The notes: generated from the sequence alone by a model not told the origin. A stretch of DNA of 64,000 nt from HIMB11 sp965657135 (GCA_965657135.1 CBFHNF010000011.1:1-64000), one strand, 5' to 3'; shown: positions 35,634-45,399, counted from the stretch's first letter. A program made the numbers and translations.

Positions 35634-36802
35634 GGCCGCTCTATTGCGATGGCTGTACCTTCGCCTCCACCAATACAAACGGCAGCCACACCGCGCTTTG
35701 CATCCCGCGCTTCGAGCGCATTTAGCAATGTTACTAAAATGCGCGCACCAGATGCCCCTATGGGATGACCCAAGGCGCAGGCCCCACCATAAATATTCAT
35801 CTTTTCTCGTGGAATTTGCAGATCGCGCATGAACGCCATGGGCACCACTGCAAAGGCTTCATTCACTTCCCATAAATCCACATCTTCTTTGTCCCAGTTG
35901 ATTTTGGACAACAACTTTTCTGTTGCAGGAATAGGCGCTGTTGAGAACCATGCAGGTGCATGAGCATGGCTGGCATGCCCTTTGATCACCGCACGTACTG
36001 GCAGCCCATTGGCATCGGCATATTCGCGCGTCGCCAAAATCAGTGCGGCAGCACCATCAGAAATTGATGAAGAATTCGCAGGCGTTACCGTACCGCCATC
36101 GCGAAACGCCGGCTTTAGGTGTGGAATTTTCTCTGGGCGGGCATTTTTGGGTTGTTCATCTTCGCCAATTACCAATTCACCTTTACGGGTTTTAATTGTG
36201 ACTGGCGCAATTTCACGCGCAAAGGCACCTGCCTTCTGTGCATCCAAAGCATTTCTAAGTGAGCCAAGAGCATATTCATCCTGCGCCTTACGTGTGAATT
36301 GATATTTTTCTGCACAGTCTTCGGCAAAGGTCCCCATCAATCGACCTTTGTCATAGGCATCTTCTAGTCCATCCAAAAACATGTGATCCATAACTTGACC
36401 GTGGCCAATTCGCGCACCGCCCCGCATCTTCTGCAGCAGATAGGGCGCATTTGACATGCTCTCCATTCCACCCGTCGCCACAACGTTTGAATGTCCCAGC
36501 GCGATTTGATCAAACCCAATCATGGTCGCTTTCATGCCAGACCCACACATTTTGTTTAGTGTCGTCGCCGGCACATCCTCAGAAAGCCCCGCCGCGAAGC
36601 CAGCTTGACGTGCAGGCGCTTGCCCCTGCCCGGCAGACAACACATTTCCGAAATAGAGTTCATCCACAGTTTGAATATTGGCATCTTGCAACGCACCTTT
36701 TAATGCGACACCGCCCAATTCGGCGGCAGACACATTTTCAAAATCACCCTGGAATCCTCCCATAGGTGTGCGCGCAGCGCCGGCAATTACAACTTCATTC
36801 AT
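35630..36802 (-). CDS. acetyl-CoA acetyltransferase (thiolase)
   Basis: Condenses two acetyl-CoA or cleaves acetoacetyl-CoA. The 390-aa protein has the nucleophile Cys86 in TLNKMCGSGMKA, the NEAFAVVP loop, the catalytic His in GGACALGHPIGASG and the second Cys in AVCIGGGEGTA. The substrate range (acetoacetyl-CoA against longer chains) cannot be fixed from sequence. It is first of a two-gene unit with the fRMsr gene. No polyhydroxybutyrate genes are adjacent. Confidence 0.93.
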   Translation of the reverse strand: MNEVVIAGAARTPMGGFQGDFENVSAAELGGVALKGALQDANIQTVDELYFGNVLSAGQGQAPARQAGFAAGLSEDVPATTLNKMCGSGMKATMIGFDQIALGHSNVVATGGMESMSNAPYLLQKMRGGARIGHGQVMDHMFLDGLEDAYDKGRLMGTFAEDCAEKYQFTRKAQDEYALGSLRNALDAQKAGAFAREIAPVTIKTRKGELVIGEDEQPKNARPEKIPHLKPAFRDGGTVTPANSSSISDGAAALILATREYADANGLPVRAVIKGHASHAHAPAWFSTAPIPATEKLLSKINWDKEDVDLWEVNEAFAVVPMAFMRDLQIPREKMNIYGGACALGHPIGASGARILVTLLNALEARDAKRGVAAVCIGGGEGTAIAIERP

Positions 36803-36896
36803 TTTACAGCCTCATCAAAAATTCAGCCCAAGCATACCGATTGGTAATCTTTTGCGTCCACAGTGCCCTAACGTCGTTACATAAAAGGATGATAAA

Positions 36897-37238
36897 ATGA
36901 ACCTTATTCATGCTCAACATGAGGAATATTTGGTTGTGACTGTAAATGCAGCGCGCATTGACGCAAGTACCGCATTGGAATTCAAAGACTCAATGAACAC
37001 AATCGAAGCAGAACACCAAAAAATATTGCTGAACCTTGAAAATGTGGCGTTCATTGATTCAAGCGGGCTTGGCGCAGTGGTGAGTGTGATGAAACACTTG
37101 GGCCCGAGGCGCAAAATGGATTTATGCGCGCTGACACCAACGGTTGATAAGGTATTCCGTCTGACGCGGATGGATTCAATTTTTGCTATTTATGCAACCT
37201 TTGAGCAGGCGATGTCCAATCAGCAGGCAACGGAATAA
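36897..37238 (+). CDS. STAS domain anti-sigma factor antagonist
   Basis: A 113-aa single STAS domain of the RsbV/SpoIIAA type. The phosphorylatable serine is in FIDSSGLGAVVSV (near residue 49), and LNLENVAFIDS gives the strand before it. In this partner-switching system the unphosphorylated form binds the kinase and releases a sigma or effector protein. An AAGGA ribosome site precedes the ATG. The gene immediately downstream encodes the cognate kinase, but that frame is interrupted. Confidence 0.92.
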   Translation: MNLIHAQHEEYLVVTVNAARIDASTALEFKDSMNTIEAEHQKILLNLENVAFIDSSGLGAVVSVMKHLGPRRKMDLCALTPTVDKVFRLTRMDSIFAIYATFEQAMSNQQATE

Positions 37239-37242
37239 CACT

Positions 37243-37671
37243 TTGCGCAATAATTTGATCAGGTTTCAATTGCGAACACGCGAGGATTTTGAGTCCGTCC
37301 GCGTCGGATTGGGCAGAGTCATGCGCAGCTTGGAAACATCAAATTCACAATATGACTGCGGCGAAATTGAACTTGTACTTGCCGGGGTTTTGAACAACGT
37401 CGCTGAACACGGCGGAGATCTGAGCCTTACGCATCCTATTTCCATCAGATGGCAAGAAACGGACGCGCTTTGTGTGAGCGTCATCGTCTCAGGTGGTGAA
37501 ATTCCGATTGGAACAATTACATAGGCCAAAATGCCTTGTATCGAAACGAACCCAGCTGACCTGCCCGAAGGCGGCTTTGGCTGGGCGTTAGTGGATATCA
37601 TCTGTAGCGAGGTTCATGGCAGGCGGCGCGGTTTGTTTAATACATTGCGTCTTTATTTTTCAAAAAAATGA
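37243..37671 (+). pseudogene. RsbW-like anti-sigma factor serine kinase interrupted by an in-frame TAG
   Basis: HATPase_c_2-type kinase, partner of the STAS protein four bases upstream. A TTG at 37243 is the probable start (RNNLIRFQLRTREDF). The N-box ELVLAGVLNNVAEHGG, with Glu and Asn, is intact. After VIVSGGEIPIGTIT a TAG stands at 37522-37524. The same frame then continues AKMPCIETNPADLPEGGFGW, with the G2 box, up to a TGA at 37669. Without the TAG the protein would be 142 aa, normal for the family. An ATG at 37531 could restart translation for a 46-aa C-terminal piece. Either a recent nonsense mutation, a sequencing error, readthrough or a split kinase. Confidence 0.75.
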
Positions 37672-37856
37672 GCTTGCCCCAAAGAATCCTTATTTCGAAC
37701 TCAAATTCGTCGCAATACCAAGTGATAACTGATTTCACAAGCCGCACAATTGGCTTTTCTCGGCGTCGGACTTTCGCCCCCACGTGTCCGGCACCGAGAG
37801 CAATTGTAGTTGTCATCAGCGCTTTGCGCATTACTATCTCCGAAAAGGAGACATTC

Positions 37857-39434
37857 ATGCGCGATTTTTATTCCAAAGGTAGATCCACCGTTTATGCGGA
37901 AAATGGCATGTGCGCCACATCCCATCCCATTGCAGCACAAGCCGCAGTGGATGTTTTGAAGGACGGAGGAAACGCAATGGACGCCGCCATTGCAGGCGCA
38001 GTTTTGTTGGGGATTTGTGAACCACAAATGACTGGCATCGGTGGAGACTGCTTTGTGCTGTTTTCGCCTGCCGGTCGAGATGACGTGATAGCGATGAATG
38101 GATCAGGAAGGGCACCCGCGAATCTAACTGCGGATATGTTGCGCACCGCAGGTCACAATACAGTTCCGCTACATGATCCATCGGCTGTGACGGTTCCAAC
38201 TGCTATCGATGCATTTTGTCAACTCAGCGAGGATTGGGGAAAATTGGGCCTTGATCGCATCCTACAACCTTCGATTCAATACGCGCGCAATGGTATCGCG
38301 GTTGCGCCAAGGGTTGGATATGACTGGGCAAGCTTGATAGATACTTTTCATGAAACTGCGATCGCATTTTACACTCAAAACGGATCAGCCCCATCGGTTG
38401 GAAGCCGTTTCGCATACCCTGGATTGGCGAATGTAATTGAACAAATCGCAAAAAATGGTCGCGATGGGTTTTATGCAGGTGATGTTTGCGCGGACATGGT
38501 CGAAACACTTCGTTCTCTTGGTGGTCAACATACCGAAGACGACTTTGCCAACGCGCGTGCGAATTACACAACGCCGATTTCTGGATCGTACGGCAAATTT
38601 GAGCTGATCGAACACCCGCCTAACGGTCAGGGTGCAACTGCAATTTTAATGGCAAATATGTTGAAAAATTTTGACATTTCGTCACTTGATCCGTTTGGGG
38701 TTGAACGCGCACATATAGAAGCCGAAATCGCAAAACTTGCCTATGATGCTCGCAATCGTTTAGTCGCGGATCCAAGTGTTTCAGACGGTACTGAACGTAT
38801 GCTATCACAGGAATTGGCAAGTGAATTAAGCGCGCTGATTTCAATGGCATCTGTTAATAAGCGAGTGAGCGAAATAACCGAAGCCGTACATCAAGACACG
38901 GTTTATATCAGTGTTGTCGACCGTGATAGAATGTCCGTATCACTTATATACTCAATTTTTCATGGTTTCGGTTCAGGTATCGCAAGCCGCAAGTACGGGG
39001 TCTTGTTTCAAAACCGAGGTGCGGGCTTTAACTTGATCGAAGGTCATCCAAATGAGTTACAACCAAAAAAGCGTCCCATGCACACAATCATTCCTGGCAT
39101 GCTGCGTGATGGACAGAATAATGCAATGCCGTTTGGGGTGATGGGCGGACAATATCAACCCTGTGGGCATATACGCATGTTGTCCAACCTTGTTGATTAC
39201 AACATGGACATCCAAGAGGCACTTGATGGCCCAAGAAGCTTCGCAGAGGGCGATGTTCTAAATGTGGAACCCAGTTACGATCCCTCTGTTGTTCAGGGTC
39301 TGATGGATTTAGGACACGATGTTAGCCAAACCATGCCTCCGATTGGTGGGGCACAAGCAATATTAGAAAATGAGCATGGCTTCTTAGTGGGTGGATCAGA
39401 TCCGCGCAAAGACGGCTGCGCAATCGGTTACTAG
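37857..39434 (+). CDS. ggt: gamma-glutamyltransferase
   Basis: Transfers or hydrolyses gamma-glutamyl groups from glutathione and related compounds. The 525-aa protein has GGNAMDAAIAGAVLLGICEP near the N-terminus and the autoprocessing site with nucleophile Thr in HQDTVYISVVDRD. It then has GVMGGQYQPCGHIRML and a C-terminal PRSFAEGDVL box. No signal peptide is seen, so it may be cytosolic, unlike E. coli Ggt. The ATG at 37857 has AAGGAG upstream; the open frame back to 37668 lacks support. The 185 bases before it contain no convincing gene. Its stop overlaps the convergent hspQ. Confidence 0.9.
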   Translation: MRDFYSKGRSTVYAENGMCATSHPIAAQAAVDVLKDGGNAMDAAIAGAVLLGICEPQMTGIGGDCFVLFSPAGRDDVIAMNGSGRAPANLTADMLRTAGHNTVPLHDPSAVTVPTAIDAFCQLSEDWGKLGLDRILQPSIQYARNGIAVAPRVGYDWASLIDTFHETAIAFYTQNGSAPSVGSRFAYPGLANVIEQIAKNGRDGFYAGDVCADMVETLRSLGGQHTEDDFANARANYTTPISGSYGKFELIEHPPNGQGATAILMANMLKNFDISSLDPFGVERAHIEAEIAKLAYDARNRLVADPSVSDGTERMLSQELASELSALISMASVNKRVSEITEAVHQDTVYISVVDRDRMSVSLIYSIFHGFGSGIASRKYGVLFQNRGAGFNLIEGHPNELQPKKRPMHTIIPGMLRDGQNNAMPFGVMGGQYQPCGHIRMLSNLVDYNMDIQEALDGPRSFAEGDVLNVEPSYDPSVVQGLMDLGHDVSQTMPPIGGAQAILENEHGFLVGGSDPRKDGCAIGY

Positions 39435-39757
39435 TTTAGCTGAAAGTGTAAAGGATACTGACCATCTTGGAACGGACCGAACATGTCGGGAATATCGGGA
39501 TGTTCGACCGGTTCACCAGAATAGTCCGCAACAAGGTTTTGTTCGGACACATAGGCGACATAGAAACTGTGATCATTCTCAGCCAGTAGATGATAGTATG
39601 GCTGCTCTTTCCTGGGACGGCTGTCCTCTGGAATGGATTCATACCATTCGTCTGTATTTGAAAATTCAGGATCGACATCGAAAACCACACCACGAAACGG
39701 ATGTTTGCGGTGCCGCACGACTTGGCCAAGATTATATTTTGCGAACAGTAAATTCAT
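39431..39757 (-). CDS. hspQ: heat shock protein HspQ
   Basis: A 108-aa HspQ/YccV-type protein. In E. coli HspQ is a specificity enhancer of Lon and favours degradation of mutant DnaA. The pattern AKYNLGQVVRHRKHPFRGVV, the DPEFSNTDEWYESIP loop, the PYYHLLAENDHSFYVAYVSE strand run and EHPDIPDMF are diagnostic. The ATG at 39757 is chosen over a GTG two codons earlier. The 248 bases between it and the lytic transglycosylase start hold no gene; a GC-poor promoter region is likely. Confidence 0.93.
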   Translation of the reverse strand: MNLLFAKYNLGQVVRHRKHPFRGVVFDVDPEFSNTDEWYESIPEDSRPRKEQPYYHLLAENDHSFYVAYVSEQNLVADYSGEPVEHPDIPDMFGPFQDGQYPLHFQLN

Positions 39758-40005
39758 ACACACAATTACCCCCGAGTCCGCTTGCTACAGTTTCGAGTCG
39801 TATTTGTCTAGGATCACAATCGTTAAAACAGGAAACAATCTGTGATCAGTTAGGCGACATTGACTGCCCATAAGTTGAAAGATGCCAGCTGCCAACCACA
39901 TTGATCGATCATCGATAGGATTAGATTAGTTTCACAGAATTGTGCTTTTTAAAACGGTAATTTTTCGGTACACTACAAGAAAACAACAAAAAGCGAGAGG
40001 CGATT

Positions 40006-40590
40006 ATGAGCAGCACCCTTCGCGCACTTATCTTAGTTTTGCTTGTGGCATCGTGCGGCGTCGCCCGATACAGCCCACCAAGAAACTTGGACAATGCGTG
40101 TTCCATTTTAGCACAGCGCCCTGCATTTGACCGGGCCTTTCAAGCAACGAAACGCAAATGGGGTGTTCCCGTTCACGTGCAAATGGCGATTATCCATCAA
40201 GAAAGCAGGTTCAAGGCGGATGCTCGTACCCCCATGAAATACATTCTGGGCGTAATTCCAACGGGTCGCCAAAGCTCTGCATTTGGATATTCGCAGGCAC
40301 TGGATGGAACTTGGAAAGAATATCGTCAATCGACTGGACGTTTTGGGGCACGCCGTGACGACATTTACGATGCAGCTGACTTTATTGGTTGGTATCTATC
40401 TGCATCAAATCGCCAATTGGGGATTTCCCTGCGCGATACGCGCAACCAGTATCTTGCCTATCACGAAGGACGCACAGGTTATAAGCGTGGGTCTTACAAT
40501 TCAAAAAAATGGCTGTTGGATGTTTCCGCAAAAGTGCGTGCGCGGGGCAATACCTATGAACGCCAACTGCGCAGTTGCGGACGCAGCTAA
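40006..40590 (+). CDS. lipoprotein lytic transglycosylase (SLT domain)
   Basis: A 194-aa exported peptidoglycan lytic transglycosylase. The signal peptide ends with a lipobox (LVASC, Cys17). The SLT domain starts with WGVPVHVQMAIIHQESRF, whose Glu is the catalytic acid, followed by SSAFGYSQALDGTW and QYLAYHEGRTGYKRGSY. The size is that of the short SLT lipoproteins common in alphaproteobacteria. A GAGAGGCG site precedes the ATG. It ends two bases before the convergent lolA. Confidence 0.92.
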   Translation: MSSTLRALILVLLVASCGVARYSPPRNLDNACSILAQRPAFDRAFQATKRKWGVPVHVQMAIIHQESRFKADARTPMKYILGVIPTGRQSSAFGYSQALDGTWKEYRQSTGRFGARRDDIYDAADFIGWYLSASNRQLGISLRDTRNQYLAYHEGRTGYKRGSYNSKKWLLDVSAKVRARGNTYERQLRSCGRS

Positions 40591-40592
40591 AC

Positions 40593-41198
40593 CTAATCGG
40601 TTTGCGTTCTATGCATGATCTCTAGGGACACATTAAATAGGCTTGAGCGGAGTTTTCCGCCAAGCTTTAAATCCTCTAAGACAAAAATTGTGCGTTCGCC
40701 ACTTTCGTTAAATAAAACCCACTGACGCAAATCAACCGCAGGGCCTGTAAAATACAAATCCATGCGTCCGCGTTCTGGATGATCGGGATCTTGAACACTT
40801 AGAATAGTTGCCGTTCCATCATAATGATGCCCAACGACCATCCTTGCATTTTCCAAATCGACTTGCTTCGCCAAAATCAAACCAAGTGGCGTTTTGTTCA
40901 ATGGATAGTTTTGCGGCAGACCATCGCCTTGTGGATCAAATACCGAAAGCGTATTTGAAATCGCCATCACCAAAGCCGAGTTTGGTGGATCATATTCGAA
41001 CCGAATACGGCCCGGTCGCTGAATGTAAATATGGCCAGTATCGCGGCTTCCATCAGCATTTACCTGTGAAAACGAAGACTCTGCCGTCAACATTTCGTTT
41101 AAATAGGATGACAAATCCCTTAACGAGAGTTTCTCTGCGAAAGCAGGCGGGGCTAGAAAAAGCGATGCAATCGCGGCCACAAAAATTCTGTTCTTCAT
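40593..41198 (-). CDS. lolA: outer-membrane lipoprotein carrier protein LolA
   Basis: Periplasmic chaperone ferrying lipoproteins from LolCDE to the outer membrane. The 201-aa protein has a signal peptide (MKNRIFVAAIASLFLAPPAFA) cleaved before EKLSLRDLSSYL. The LolA half-barrel motifs SSFSQVNADGSRDTGHIYI, RPGRIRFEYDPP and RMDLYFTGPAVDLRQW are present. The frame is open to 41225, but the ATG at 41198 gives the signal peptide. It lies 79 bases downstream of ftsK, on the same strand, the usual ftsK-lolA order. Confidence 0.94.
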   Translation of the reverse strand: MKNRIFVAAIASLFLAPPAFAEKLSLRDLSSYLNEMLTAESSFSQVNADGSRDTGHIYIQRPGRIRFEYDPPNSALVMAISNTLSVFDPQGDGLPQNYPLNKTPLGLILAKQVDLENARMVVGHHYDGTATILSVQDPDHPERGRMDLYFTGPAVDLRQWVLFNESGERTIFVLEDLKLGGKLRSSLFNVSLEIMHRTQTD

Positions 41199-41277
41199 GC
41201 GAATAAGATAGTGATCCTTTGCCACGGTTTATACCCCAATCACGCATTGGTGAGAACTCAGACATCATATGGGCGAA

Positions 41278-44085
41278 TTATTGCTGCTCAGGGACTAGGA
41301 TTTCCCGTTTCCCCACATGGTTTGCAGCAGAAATCAAACCCTGATCTTCCATCTGCTCTACCAAACGCGCAGCTTTGTTATAGCCAATTGCCAGTTTGCG
41401 TTGAATATAACTGGTAGAAACTTTGCGGTCTTTTAGGACAATTGCAACTGCTTGATCGTATAGGGCATCTTCGCCATCTGCATTACCACCAAGTCCAAGC
41501 ACCATATCAATACTATCGACCTTATCATCGTCTGGCCCTTCAACCACACCTGACATATATGCTGGTGGGCCGTAGGCCTTAAGGTGATTGACGATTTCTT
41601 CAACTTCTTCATCTGATACAAACGGGCCATGGCAACGTGTGATTTTGGATCCGCCCGCCATGTATAACATATCACCCATACCCAATAGTTGTTCGGCACC
41701 CATTTCACCCAAAATCGTACGACTGTCGATTTTTGAAGTGACTTGGAACGAAATACGTGTTGGGAAGTTCGCCTTAATCGTACCCGTTATCACATCAACC
41801 GATGGACGCTGTGTCGCCATGATTAAGTGAATTCCCGAGGCCCGCGCCATTTGCGCAAGTCTTTGAATACAGGCTTCGATTTCTTTGCCCGCAACCATCA
41901 TCAAATCTGCCATCTCATCTACGATTACGACAATGTATGGCATTTTTTCTGGCTGGAACTCTTCGGTTTCAAAAACAGGATCGCCCGTTTCATCGTCGAA
42001 ACCCGTTTGAATGGTGCGACTAAACATTTCACCCTTAGACAACGCATCACCAACACGGCTGTTGTAACCATCGATATTACGCACGCCCATTTTGGACATT
42101 TTGCGATAGCGTTCTTCCATTTCGCCAACCACCCATTTAAGGGCGACAACCGCCTTTTTGGGATCGGTCACAACCGGTGACAGTAAATGTGGAATGCCAT
42201 CATAAACGCTGAGTTCCAACATTTTTGGATCGATCATGATCAAGCGGCAATCTTCTGGAGTTAGTTTATACAAGAGTGACAAAATCATCGTATTAATTGC
42301 CACAGATTTACCAGATCCTGTTGTCCCCGCGATCAACAAGTGGGGCATCTTGGCCAGATTGGCGACGATAGGTTCACCGCCAATATCTTTGCCCAGCGCT
42401 AATGGGAGTTTTTGATTCCCATCGCCAAAGGAACGGCTGGACAAAATCTCGCGCAAAACAACCTTTTCTCGGTTTTCGTTTGGCAATTCGATGCCAATGA
42501 CGGATCTACCGGGCACGGTGGAAACACGCGCGGATAATGCAGACATGGAGCGCGCAATATCATCAGCAAGTCCAATCACTCGGCTCGCTTTCAAACCAGG
42601 CGCTGGTTCGAGTTCATACATTGTCACCACTGGGCCGGGACGCACGCTGACTATTTCACCTTTGACCCCGTAATCATCTAGTACAGATTCAAGCAAGCGC
42701 GCGTTTTCCTCTAAGGCTTCATCAGATAGCAAATGACGCGATATACTTGTTGGACTGGTCAACAGGCTTAGCGGTGGTAGTTCGAACGCCACCTCACGGT
42801 CATCGAAATTGAGTGCGGGTTGCGCTTCGGCTATCGCGCGCGCAGATTTTTGAATCGGCTTTCGCGCGGCAGGCTGTACCACCTTTTTGGCTTCAAAGAC
42901 TTGGGCGCAGTAGCTCATGTCAACGGGTTCATCCACCTCATCTTCAAAAATTTCTGCGTCAACATCATGGACACTTAGATCCAGTGGTGACTGTTCTGGT
43001 GCACGCGGCGCCATTGTTAACAGTGGTTCAACACGTTCATTTGACGGCATTGGTTCACTGGCATCCAGCAATAACGCATCAGGCCCACGCCCCATTCCCT
43101 TTGTTAATGGCAGCTCATCCTTGGGAAGAGCCGGTTCGGGTTCGGGTGTTAACCGATGTTTGATCGCATCGGCGATACGCGAACGAATGCGGTCTTCACC
43201 CGGTGCACTTGCTTCGGCCATAAAAGGTGTTTCAACCAATTCAGGTTCTGGCAAAACTTCCTGCCGCTTTATAAGTTTTGGCATCCTCGCCAATAAGCTT
43301 GGTTTTTCAGAGCGCACTTGCTCGGTTGGCGCCGCCGAGGGTTCCAATGGCACGGCCACCTCAGCCTGAAGGCGGGCTTCTTTTCTCGCATAGGATTGTT
43401 GCTGGGCGTGCTTTACCTTGGCGACGGCATGGTCAGTTCCACGCCCCAATAGCGTCATGACATTCGCATATGTCATAACGATACTGACATACAAAAAGCG
43501 CGCAATTGTTCGAAGCTCTTCTTTGTCAAAGCCCAAAACAAACGCGCCAACTATCATCATCAGTAGCGCAGCAAGAATTGACAATAAAACAATCGCAATT
43601 TTGGCATTCACTGGTGCCGCAGTTAATAAAAAGCCTACAACGGTATCACCAAACAACCCACCCAATCCAAAGCTATGGGTCCATTCGGCACCTGGTACCA
43701 ATGTTGCTGCATATACGGACACCAACGCAATTCCGACAGGGGCGAAAATGGCCCGACTTGTTGCGCGCTCCGATCCCTTATGCAGTGCCAAGCGCACACC
43801 CCAAACCACAAACAGCGCAACCAATGACCAACTTCCCCAACCCAAAATCAAAAAGATGGGAGAGGCAAGGGTCGCCCCCGTCACACCCAAAATATTTTGG
43901 ACCGGAGCATCAGATGCGGAAAATGGACCTGGGTCAGAGGGTGAATAACTGTAAATGAGCAAAGCCGCTAAAACACCTATGATCACCATTGCGATGCCCA
44001 ACAGCTCTACGCTCCTACGCTCAAGTGTTTCCTGAACGGAGCTATCAATAAGTGGATCACGACCACGCGCCTGATGATATGCCAT
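41278..44085 (-). CDS. ftsK: DNA translocase FtsK
   Basis: Septal DNA pump that resolves chromosome dimers and completes segregation. The 935-aa protein has four N-terminal membrane segments (about residues 30-195) and a long acidic, Pro/Glu-rich linker (about 230-430). The motor follows, with Walker A AGTTGSGKSVAIN near 590 and Walker B YIVVIVDEMADLMM near 715. The C-terminal gamma winged-helix domain has TSYIQRKLAIGYNKAARLVEQ. All parts are intact. Eleven bases separate it from the upstream aminotransferase gene. Confidence 0.96.
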   Translation of the reverse strand: MAYHQARGRDPLIDSSVQETLERRSVELLGIAMVIIGVLAALLIYSYSPSDPGPFSASDAPVQNILGVTGATLASPIFLILGWGSWSLVALFVVWGVRLALHKGSERATSRAIFAPVGIALVSVYAATLVPGAEWTHSFGLGGLFGDTVVGFLLTAAPVNAKIAIVLLSILAALLMMIVGAFVLGFDKEELRTIARFLYVSIVMTYANVMTLLGRGTDHAVAKVKHAQQQSYARKEARLQAEVAVPLEPSAAPTEQVRSEKPSLLARMPKLIKRQEVLPEPELVETPFMAEASAPGEDRIRSRIADAIKHRLTPEPEPALPKDELPLTKGMGRGPDALLLDASEPMPSNERVEPLLTMAPRAPEQSPLDLSVHDVDAEIFEDEVDEPVDMSYCAQVFEAKKVVQPAARKPIQKSARAIAEAQPALNFDDREVAFELPPLSLLTSPTSISRHLLSDEALEENARLLESVLDDYGVKGEIVSVRPGPVVTMYELEPAPGLKASRVIGLADDIARSMSALSARVSTVPGRSVIGIELPNENREKVVLREILSSRSFGDGNQKLPLALGKDIGGEPIVANLAKMPHLLIAGTTGSGKSVAINTMILSLLYKLTPEDCRLIMIDPKMLELSVYDGIPHLLSPVVTDPKKAVVALKWVVGEMEERYRKMSKMGVRNIDGYNSRVGDALSKGEMFSRTIQTGFDDETGDPVFETEEFQPEKMPYIVVIVDEMADLMMVAGKEIEACIQRLAQMARASGIHLIMATQRPSVDVITGTIKANFPTRISFQVTSKIDSRTILGEMGAEQLLGMGDMLYMAGGSKITRCHGPFVSDEEVEEIVNHLKAYGPPAYMSGVVEGPDDDKVDSIDMVLGLGGNADGEDALYDQAVAIVLKDRKVSTSYIQRKLAIGYNKAARLVEQMEDQGLISAANHVGKREILVPEQQ

Positions 44086-44096
44086 ATCTGACCTCG

Positions 44097-45278
44097 TTAT
44101 TTATAAAGACAGTCGCGCAAACGAATTAAGCCACGCTCTGCCTCTTCTTTTGGGGCAACCAGCGCCACCCGAATGTATGAGGCGCCCGGCGCCCCGTGAT
44201 CTGTTTCTTTTGAAAGGTATCGGCCAGGCAATACACGCACGCCTGTCTTCTGCCACAAGCGCAATGCGACCTCTTCTCCATCCCCAACGTTGAGCCAGAG
44301 AAAAAATCCGGCCTCTGGTGAGTTATACCTATCGATCCCTGCGAACACCTGATCCGCCATTGCAAATTTTTCCGCATACATGGCCCGGTTTTCAACAACA
44401 TGTGCCTCATCTTGCCAAACGCGCGCCGACACGCTTTGCAATGGGCCAGGTAATGGCGCGCCGGAATATGCCCGAAGTTGCTTCATTCGCTCAATTGATT
44501 TGGGGCCACCTGCGGCAAATCCTGATCGCAGCCCCGGCAAATTAGATCGCTTCGATAGGGAATGAAAAATGACGACGCGTTCTGGATCTGCACCCATTTC
44601 ACGTGCAACCTGAAGCGTACCAACAGGAGCATCCACACGATAAATTTCGCTGTAGCATTCGTCTGCGAAAATGCGAAAATCATATTTTTCAGCGAGCGTT
44701 ACCAGCGTTTTAAGATAATCGCGTGATGCAATCGCACCCTGCGGATTGGACGGAGAACAAATATATGCAGCAACAGTTCTGTTTAATATCTCTGCAGGAA
44801 GCGATGCATAGTCAGGTAAAAACCCATTTTCGTGATCTGCCGGCACAAACACCTGCTCTGCACCAACCGAGATCGAGGCGATCATATAGACTTGGTAAAA
44901 CGGATTAGGGATCAGCACGATGGGCTTTTGCCCACTCTTTTGTTCAGGCAGCAACGCCATTGCGGCATTGTACAATCCCTCGCGTGTACCATTCAGTGCG
45001 ATGACCTGCGTGTTCGCATCAATTGCCACATCAAAGCGCCGATTGACCCAGCCCGCTATTGCCTCGCGCAATTCTGGTGTTCCATCATTTGCAGGATAGG
45101 AATTCAATGCGGCACTTGCATCAACAAGAATGTCCGATACCCAAGCTGGAAAAGCGTGCTTTGGTTCTCCGATCGTCATGTGTACGACTTCACCGCCTGC
45201 TGGATGGTGATCCAACAGGGCGCGCAAACGCGGGAACGCATAGTCCGGAAGGTTCGAAAACCGCTCAGGGAACTCCAT
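44097..45278 (-). CDS. PLP-dependent class I/II aminotransferase (DapC-like)
   Basis: A 393-aa fold-type I aminotransferase. The cofactor Lys is in SLSKRSNLPGLRSGFAAG, with NDGTPELREAIAGW, CSPSNPQGAI and DECYSEIY as the supporting PLP contacts. It resembles N-succinyldiaminopimelate aminotransferase (DapC) and related LL-DAP/aspartate-type enzymes; the exact amino donor cannot be read. It precedes ftsK by 11 bases in the same direction. The ATG at 45278 has no strong ribosome site. Confidence 0.88.
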   Translation of the reverse strand: MEFPERFSNLPDYAFPRLRALLDHHPAGGEVVHMTIGEPKHAFPAWVSDILVDASAALNSYPANDGTPELREAIAGWVNRRFDVAIDANTQVIALNGTREGLYNAAMALLPEQKSGQKPIVLIPNPFYQVYMIASISVGAEQVFVPADHENGFLPDYASLPAEILNRTVAAYICSPSNPQGAIASRDYLKTLVTLAEKYDFRIFADECYSEIYRVDAPVGTLQVAREMGADPERVVIFHSLSKRSNLPGLRSGFAAGGPKSIERMKQLRAYSGAPLPGPLQSVSARVWQDEAHVVENRAMYAEKFAMADQVFAGIDRYNSPEAGFFLWLNVGDGEEVALRLWQKTGVRVLPGRYLSKETDHGAPGASYIRVALVAPKEEAERGLIRLRDCLYK

Positions 45279-45297
45279 TCAAAACTGCCTCATATAT

Positions 45298-45320
45298 CGG
45301 GATCTTTGTCCCGTTTTTTT
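45298..45320 (+). terminator. terminator-like hairpin opposite to both flanking genes
   Basis: Stem CGGGA (45298-45302) and TCCCG (45309-45313) with loop TCTTTG is followed by seven T on the plus strand. Both neighbours (aminotransferase and amidase) are on the minus strand, so it would stop an antisense transcript, or may act as a leader hairpin in the minus direction. The stem is only five bases. Confidence 0.3.
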
Positions 45321-45399
45321 CAGAATAGCCGATAGCAGCAGTTTCGTCCAGAAAAAGCAGAGCAAAGATGTTTATTGTGACGAAAATCCCTCAGCTTAT

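Noticed and set aside
37522..37524. TAG in the kinase as pyrrolysine or other recoding
   Set aside because: No recoding machinery is visible and many genes in the window end normally in TAG (for example DUF1285 and polA), so general TAG reassignment is excluded.
37637..37858. 73-codon minus-strand frame and matching plus-strand frame upstream of ggt
   Set aside because: Neither has a ribosome site or family-like sequence; the region is the ggt leader and the tail of the kinase remnant.
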